Shown piece after piece: positions 5,806 to 7,284 of a stretch of DNA of 7,284 nt. The stretch covers positions 1 to 7,284 of the forward strand of contig JBDNIO010000091.1 of the NCBI GenBank assembly GCA_041688215.1, in the 5' to 3' direction. A model generated the notes under the pieces. That model worked only from the letters and a program-made list of their open reading frames with translations, searched no databases and was not told the DNA's origin. The position numbers and the translations under genes are program-made. The stretch's first letter is position 1. Every line of letters starts with the position of its first letter. This stretch comes from JBDNIO01 sp041688215. GTDB taxonomy: Bacteria; Pseudomonadota; Gammaproteobacteria; Nevskiales; Salinisphaeraceae.

Positions 5806-5817
5806 GGGGTCAGCCCC
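5806..5817. other. GGGG-TCAG-CCCC hairpin before the methyltransferase
   Basis: A 4-bp GC stem with a TCAG loop sits between the 85-aa gene and the methyltransferase. A-rich DNA precedes it, but no T run follows. It may be a fragment of a dispersed GGGGTCAG element or a minor pause site. It is not convincing as a terminator. Confidence 0.3.
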
Positions 5818-5833
5818 CAATAAGTACTGATTC

Positions 5834-6853
5834 TTGAAACTGGAGAAAAAACTGAGCGTTTCTGAACAAATACTACAGCCAAACGAGGATGTCTTAGCGG
5901 ACTATCTCCCAAATTCGTTACGGCTGACTGGTTTGGGTCAGAACGTTATTCCCCGCCTGGCTAAAGACAATAACGCGCTAGCTCAAATCGACGGAGCCGT
6001 GCGATCCATACCGACCGAGCATGCGGTTCATCAACAAGATGCCCGGGAACTTGAGTGGCTGCCTGATAATAGCGTCCATCTCGTGCTTACTTCTCCACCG
6101 TACTGGACACTAAAAGAATATCGAGAGGGCGAAGGCCAACTCGGTTTCATCGAAGACTATAACGCCTTCCTCGCAGAACTGGATAAGGTTTGGGAACATT
6201 GCCACCGCGTCCTGGTGCCTGGCGGACGGCTAGTAGTCGTAGTTGGGGACGTTTGTTTGTCCCGCCGCAAAAACAAGGGTGAGCACACGGTGGTGCCATT
6301 GCACGCTTCAATTCAGGTGCATTGTCGGAAAATAGGCTTTAGCAATCTGGCCCCGATCATCTGGTACAAAATCTCAAATGCTCAATACGAGGTAGGCGGG
6401 GGCGGCGGCTTTCTCGGTAAACCGTACGAGCCGAATTCGGTAATCAAGAACGACATTGAATTTATCCTGATGCAACGCAAGCCGGGAGGCTACCGTAAGC
6501 CGAGCCAGGCGGCGCGATTGCTAAGCGTGATTTCCAGCGAGAGTTACCAGGCCTGGTTCCAGCAGATTTGGACAGGCTTGACCGGCGCGTCTACGCGGCA
6601 CCATCCCGCCCCTTATCCGGAAGAATTAGCCGCCCGGTTGATTCGCATGTTCAGTTTTGTGGGGGATACGGTGCTCGATCCGTTTATGGGTACCGGCACA
6701 ACCAACTTGGCCGCTGCGAAATGGGGCCGCAACAGCATAGGTGTGGAGGTTGATCCGCATTACTTTGACCATGCGCGCAGCCGGCTGGAGCAGGAAACTT
6801 CGGGCTTGTTTGGCAAGGCAACACTGGCTGTTCATAGCCATAATCAAAAGTGA
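5834..6853 (+). CDS. Site-specific DNA methyltransferase, beta class (N4-cytosine or N6-adenine)
   Basis: A 339-aa amino-methyltransferase that transfers a methyl group from S-adenosylmethionine to an exocyclic amino group in DNA. The catalytic motif IV is TSPPYW (86-91), and the region around EDYNAFLAELDKVW, RVLVPGGRLVVVVGDV (125-140) continues the catalytic domain. Motif X (HPAPYPEELAARLIRMFS, 257-274) and motif I, the cofactor loop (LDPFMGTGTTNLAAAKWGRN, 281-300), follow, then GVEVDP. Motif IV before X and I is the beta-class order. TSPPY is frequent in N4-cytosine enzymes but does not exclude adenine. No separate target-recognition domain is obvious; specificity probably lies in 145-255. 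TTG 5834 is the first possible start after an in-frame TGA at 5828 and has no clear ribosome site. TTG 5933 and GTG 5999 are alternatives that would keep motif IV. The stop overlaps the endonuclease GTG, so the pair were co-translated. It would have protected the host from that nuclease and now probably acts alone. Confidence 0.9.
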   Translation: MKLEKKLSVSEQILQPNEDVLADYLPNSLRLTGLGQNVIPRLAKDNNALAQIDGAVRSIPTEHAVHQQDARELEWLPDNSVHLVLTSPPYWTLKEYREGEGQLGFIEDYNAFLAELDKVWEHCHRVLVPGGRLVVVVGDVCLSRRKNKGEHTVVPLHASIQVHCRKIGFSNLAPIIWYKISNAQYEVGGGGGFLGKPYEPNSVIKNDIEFILMQRKPGGYRKPSQAARLLSVISSESYQAWFQQIWTGLTGASTRHHPAPYPEELAARLIRMFSFVGDTVLDPFMGTGTTNLAAAKWGRNSIGVEVDPHYFDHARSRLEQETSGLFGKATLAVHSHNQK

Positions 6854-7185
6854 GTGAGGAACTCGACAAAAGGGTAGCCAAAGCAATTCGTCATTTTTGG
6901 CGCACTCGTACGAGACAGCATACGAGCCAGGGTAAAGTTAGTGGGCGACGAGATGCCGGAACACGCGGAGCGGTTACGGGTGGTGCTCAGCTGAACGGCT
7001 TTACCGAATTGGTTCGAGACTTGTTCCGAGAAAATGGAATCCCAAAACCTGATATTCATATCAAAAGTACAACCCTGCCTGGATATTTCCGGCCCACTAA
7101 GGAATGGGACTTGATTGTAGTAGCGGACGGTAAGTTGCTCGCGAGAGTCTGTAACGCTAACTGTGTAACTGCATTTACCTACTGA
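6850..7185 (+). pseudogene. XhoI/PaeR7I-family type II restriction endonuclease, truncated by IS
   Basis: The frame begins with GTG at 6850, overlapping the methyltransferase TGA as GTGA, a sign of translational coupling. The first 98 residues match the XhoI/PaeR7I endonuclease family, which cuts CTCGAG in the characterised members. They include an N-terminal helix (IRHFWRTRTRQ), the block DAGTRGAVTGG (35-45), NGFTELVRDLF, and LPGYFRPTKEWDLIVVADG (76-94), with D87 a likely metal-binding Asp. The family then continues with an E-F-K-type catalytic strand and totals about 245 residues. Here the similarity stops at A98 (codon 7141-7143), and 13 unrelated residues lead to TGA at 7183-7185. None of the three frames after 7143 restores the motif. 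The downstream DNA belongs to a transposable element. The product lacks part of the active site and more than half the protein, so it is judged inactive. Confidence 0.85.
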
Positions 7186-7284
7186 TTGGCCAGTAGTCTA
7201 TCGCCATGCTCGATATGGAATCGATTCATGGCCGCTTTCCAGTTTTTAATCGGCCGGTTCCAGCGCACGGAAGCGGCCTGAGTG
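7144..7284 (-). mobile_element. IS256-family insertion sequence, one end (partial)
   Basis: The element enters from the right edge and ends near 7141-7144, where endonuclease homology stops. The terminal DNA, AGAGTCTGTAACGCTAACTG (7144-7163) followed by TGTAACTGC, has the look of an IS256-family terminal inverted repeat with a CTGTGTAA core. The transposase stop codon lies about 35 bp inside this end, a usual distance. The exact boundary, inverted repeat and 8-9 bp target duplication cannot be verified because the other end is outside the window. Confidence 0.7.
7179..7284 (-). CDS. IS256-family transposase, C-terminal 34 residues (partial)
   Basis: Read on the minus strand from the window edge to a TAG (CTA at 7179-7181 on the plus strand), the frame gives TQAASVRWNRPIKNWK, then AAMNRFHIEHGDRLLANQ. 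This fits the conserved C-terminal end of IS256/Mutator-type DDE transposases (kW..PI.nWk.alNrF.i.fgdRl). The catalytic DDE residues are upstream, beyond the window, so whether the enzyme is active cannot be judged. The stretch was too short to be listed as an open frame but is clear by pattern. Confidence 0.8.
   Translation of the reverse strand, partial: TQAASVRWNRPIKNWKAAMNRFHIEHGDRLLANQ

Noticed and set aside
7144..7185. Native C-terminus of the endonuclease (13 residues, RVCNANCVTAFTY)
   Set aside because: Encoded by the insertion sequence end; it does not match the family and replaces the expected catalytic strand.

Overview
The window looks like a piece of a proteobacterial chromosome, most likely a gammaproteobacterium. 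The reasons are a Pseudomonas/Chlamydia-type long NrdA with N-terminal ATP-cones, NrdR-like and DnaA-like sites in front of it, and GTCATTCCCGCG-type palindromic repeats that are common in gamma- and betaproteobacteria. This is recognition from memory; no database was searched, and the genus cannot be named.

Left part (1-4898): an aerobic ribonucleotide reductase locus. A regulatory region (1-296) carries a perfect DnaA-box match, two NrdR-box-like sites exactly 42 bp apart, a candidate promoter and three 14-bp tandem repeats just before the Shine-Dalgarno sequence. nrdA (297-3338, 1013 aa, catalytic alpha subunit) follows. A 363-bp gap then holds a long hairpin repeat, and nrdB (3702-4898, 398 aa, beta subunit) comes after it. 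NrdA reduces ribonucleotides using an oxidising equivalent generated in NrdB. The NrdB has Phe at the position of the usual radical Tyr and Glu in place of the first Asp metal ligand, the signature of class Ic (Chlamydia-type, Mn/Fe) subunits. This is the most interesting biochemical point in the window.

Middle part (4899-5521): an AT-richer stretch without a convincing gene. It contains a short hairpin repeat, a 73-bp pair of inverted palindromic repeats, open frames that run through those repeats, and a fragment of protein-like frame.

Right part (5522-7284): a restriction-modification module in decay. A well-initiated 85-aa Lys/Ser/Ala-rich protein made of two internal repeats is followed by a beta-class DNA methyltransferase (5834-6853). 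A XhoI/PaeR7I-family restriction endonuclease overlaps the methyltransferase by GTGA. The endonuclease reading frame leaves its family just before the expected E-x-K catalytic motif. The following DNA encodes, on the minus strand, the C-terminus of an IS256-family transposase that runs off the window. The endonuclease therefore appears broken by an IS insertion, leaving the methyltransferase as an orphan.
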